From: DAOTZS01 sp034434335
GTDB taxonomy: Bacteria; Chloroflexota; Anaerolineae; CG2-30-64-16
Assembly: GCA_034434335.1 (NCBI GenBank)
Contig: DAOTZS010000261.1
Location: 1-7,357 of the forward strand
Direction: 5' to 3'
Length of the DNA: 7,357 bases
A model generated the notes under the pieces. The model saw only the letters and a program-made list of their open reading frames with translations, made no database searches and was not told the origin of the DNA. The position numbers and the translations under genes were made by a program. Shown piece by piece: positions 6,111 through 7,357 of the stretch. Each line of letters starts with the position of its first letter. The stretch's first letter is position 1.

Positions 6111-6147
6111 ACGGCACTCCGCTTCGCTCTGTGCCTGACTACGAACG
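6111..6147. repeat. REP-like element, copy 3 (inverted relative to copy 2)
   Basis: The reverse complement of this stretch matches 6019-6055 at 30/37. Its hairpin is GGCAC (6113-6117) with GTGCC (6131-6135). Together with copy 2 it makes a 129-bp inverted-repeat unit (6019-6147) with a 55-bp centre that has no ORF or obvious motif. It ends 18 nt before the stop codon of the ABC ATPase gene. Confidence 0.72.
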
Positions 6148-6164
6148 AATTCTCAGACACGCCC

Positions 6165-7145
6165 TCAGCCATCGGCTGTGTACAGGAAACAAGCTGCTTG
6201 CTGGCCATCGGCCACCTGGATCAGGGGTGGGCGAGAGCGCCGACAGCGGCTCATCACGTGGGGGCAACGACTGGCAAATTTACACCCGCTCAGCACTGCG
6301 CTACCCAGCTCCTGCTCAGGGGGCAGTTCGATGCGGCCCTGCCATTTCAGCTTGGGGCTGGGGATGGGGATGGAGTCCACCAGCAGGCGCGTGTAGGGGT
6401 GCTGGGGGTTCTTGATCAGGGCGGCAGCATTCCCTTTTTCCGCCACCGAGCCCTGATAGAGGATCACCAGGTCGTCGCTGATCTGGTAGGCGGTGGAGAG
6501 GTCATGGGTGATGTAGAGGAAGGAGATGCCGAACTCTCTCTTCAGCCTCATCATGATCTCCAAAACCATGGCCCGCAGCGAGGCATCGAGCATCGAAACG
6601 GGTTCGTCGGCCACGATAAGGCGGGGTTTGAGCAAAAAGGCCCGGGCCAGCATCACTCGCTGGCGCTGCCCGCCACTGAGCTGATGAGGATACTTGCCAA
6701 GGATCTCCCCTGCCTGTAAACCTACCACCTCCAGGCTTTCCTCAATCAGCCTTTGCACCTCAGCCCTGCCCCGCGCCAGCCGGAACTTGCCGATCACCGT
6801 CGTGAGCACATGGTCAACTTTGTAAAATGGGTTATAGACCTCGTAGGGGTCCTGGAAGACGGCCTGCACCTCCCGCCGGTACGTCAACCACTCTTCCCTG
6901 CTCATCCCGTGGATGTCCTGGCCCTTGTAAAGGATCTGGCCGGCCGTCGGCGCGATGAAGCCGAGCACCAGGCGGGCCAGCGTCGTCTTGCCGCTGCCGC
7001 TCTCGCCGGCAATGGTGATGACCTGGGCCGGTTCGGTGGGCAGGGCCAGCGAGAAGTCGTCGAGCGCCACCGTGGCCCTTTTGCGGAGGATACCGCTGGC
7101 AAACACCTTTGTCACGTTCTTGACTTCTAGTAGATAGGGTGCCAT
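6165..7145 (-). CDS. ABC transporter ATP-binding protein, oligopeptide/dipeptide type (OppF/DppF-like)
   Basis: Cytoplasmic ATPase subunit that powers uptake of peptides or another Opp-class solute. The 326-residue length is typical. In order: Walker A GESGSGKT (47-54), Q-loop Q98 (QAVFQDP), signature LSGGQRQR (156-163), Walker B LIVADEP (176-182) with the D-loop (SMLDASL, 184-190) and H-loop H214 (ITHD). The C-terminal Opp-type extension has NPQHPYTRLL (246-255) and the cysteine pattern GCKFASRCP (287-295) with C288, C294, C301 and C319. All catalytic motifs are intact. Family position (second ATPase, after an OppD-like gene) supports OppF/DppF; substrate cannot be told, since this class also includes nickel and oligosaccharide importers. 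ATG 7145 lies only 7 nt after the previous stop with a weak ribosome site, suggesting translational coupling. Permease and binding-protein genes, if present, must lie beyond the window. Confidence 0.93.
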   Translation of the reverse strand: MAPYLLEVKNVTKVFASGILRKRATVALDDFSLALPTEPAQVITIAGESGSGKTTLARLVLGFIAPTAGQILYKGQDIHGMSREEWLTYRREVQAVFQDPYEVYNPFYKVDHVLTTVIGKFRLARGRAEVQRLIEESLEVVGLQAGEILGKYPHQLSGGQRQRVMLARAFLLKPRLIVADEPVSMLDASLRAMVLEIMMRLKREFGISFLYITHDLSTAYQISDDLVILYQGSVAEKGNAAALIKNPQHPYTRLLVDSIPIPSPKLKWQGRIELPPEQELGSAVLSGCKFASRCPHVMSRCRRSRPPLIQVADGQQAACFLYTADG

Positions 7146-7152
7146 ATGCCGC

Positions 7153-7357
7153 TCAGTATAGGTGACACGCCACCTGGTGGCCTGGGCCGATCTCCTGCAG
7201 AGGCGGCACCTCTGTCCGGCACCGCTCCATAGCAGAAGGGCAGCGGGGATGGAAAATGCAACCCGGAGGCGGGTTCAGGAGGGTCGGCGGCAGGCCGGGG
7301 ATGGCCTGCAACGTCTTCTTCTCCTGCGTAGAAGGCACAGAGGAAATCAGCAAGCGG
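7153..7357 (-). CDS. ABC transporter ATP-binding protein, OppD/DppD-like, C-terminal fragment (cut by window end)
   Basis: Only the last 68 or so residues are inside the window; the frame stays open through position 7357, so this is the tail of a gene continuing to the right. The sequence is the Opp/Dpp C-terminal extension: LISSVPS, then AIPGLPP and NPPPGCIFHPRCP, with cysteines in the spacing GC-x5-C-x6-C and a last one in VACHLY. It lacks the nucleotide-binding motifs only because of the window edge. The stop is 7 nt before the start of the next ATPase gene, the usual tandem oppD-oppF arrangement, and the two subunits would form the ATPase heterodimer. Confidence 0.88.
   Translation of the reverse strand, partial: RLLISSVPSTQEKKTLQAIPGLPPTLLNPPPGCIFHPRCPSAMERCRTEVPPLQEIGPGHQVACHLY

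Noticed and set aside
1..7357. CRISPR array, toxin-antitoxin pair, phage or transposase genes.
   Set aside because: No regularly spaced direct repeats and no such coding sequence are visible on either strand.

Overview
The window is a GC-rich (roughly 60%) piece of a bacterial chromosome with normal gene density and no mobile-element, phage or CRISPR genes. A true GlnRS with its own tRNA-Gln(CUG), an MFS permease, a CehA-type PHP hydrolase and Opp-type ABC genes, together with REP-like hairpins in several spacers, would fit a Chloroflexota-like (Anaerolineae-type) organism. That assignment is inferred from general appearance only; no marker in the window proves it.

Layout. 1-411: a non-coding leader region with a long imperfect stem and a T-box-like hairpin, then a good sigma70-type promoter (317-345). 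412-2109 (+): glnS. 2110-2341: a spacer packed with at least five hairpins, the first terminator-like. 2342-2809 (+): bfr, a haem-type bacterioferritin. 2809-2852: a long stem acting as a shared terminator between bfr and the converging MFS gene. 2868-4034 (-): a 12-TM MFS permease. 4165-4330 (-): a complete tRNA-Gln(CUG) transcription unit with promoter, tRNA and intrinsic terminator. 4331-4465: spacer with a hairpin and a REP-like copy. 4466-5986 (-): PHP/CehA-McbA-type metallohydrolase. 5987-6164: spacer with two inverted REP-like copies. 6165-7145 (-) and 7153-7357 (-, cut by the window end): two ATPase subunits of an Opp/Dpp-type ABC transporter.

How the genes fit together. GlnRS and tRNA-Gln(CUG) indicate direct glutaminylation of tRNA rather than sole reliance on the Glu-tRNA amidotransferase route. 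The two ABC ATPases form the tail of a peptide (or other Opp-class solute) importer operon; the PHP hydrolase lies downstream on the same strand and could be read through from it. bfr and the MFS gene look like independent single-gene units.

The most unusual signal is not a gene. It is a family of short hairpin repeats (three copies, at 4414-4437, 6019-6055 and 6111-6147) that flanks the PHP gene, with one base pair changed on both sides between copies. A second, unrelated hairpin family lies between glnS and bfr. No defence system, biosynthetic cluster or clearly new gene system is visible.
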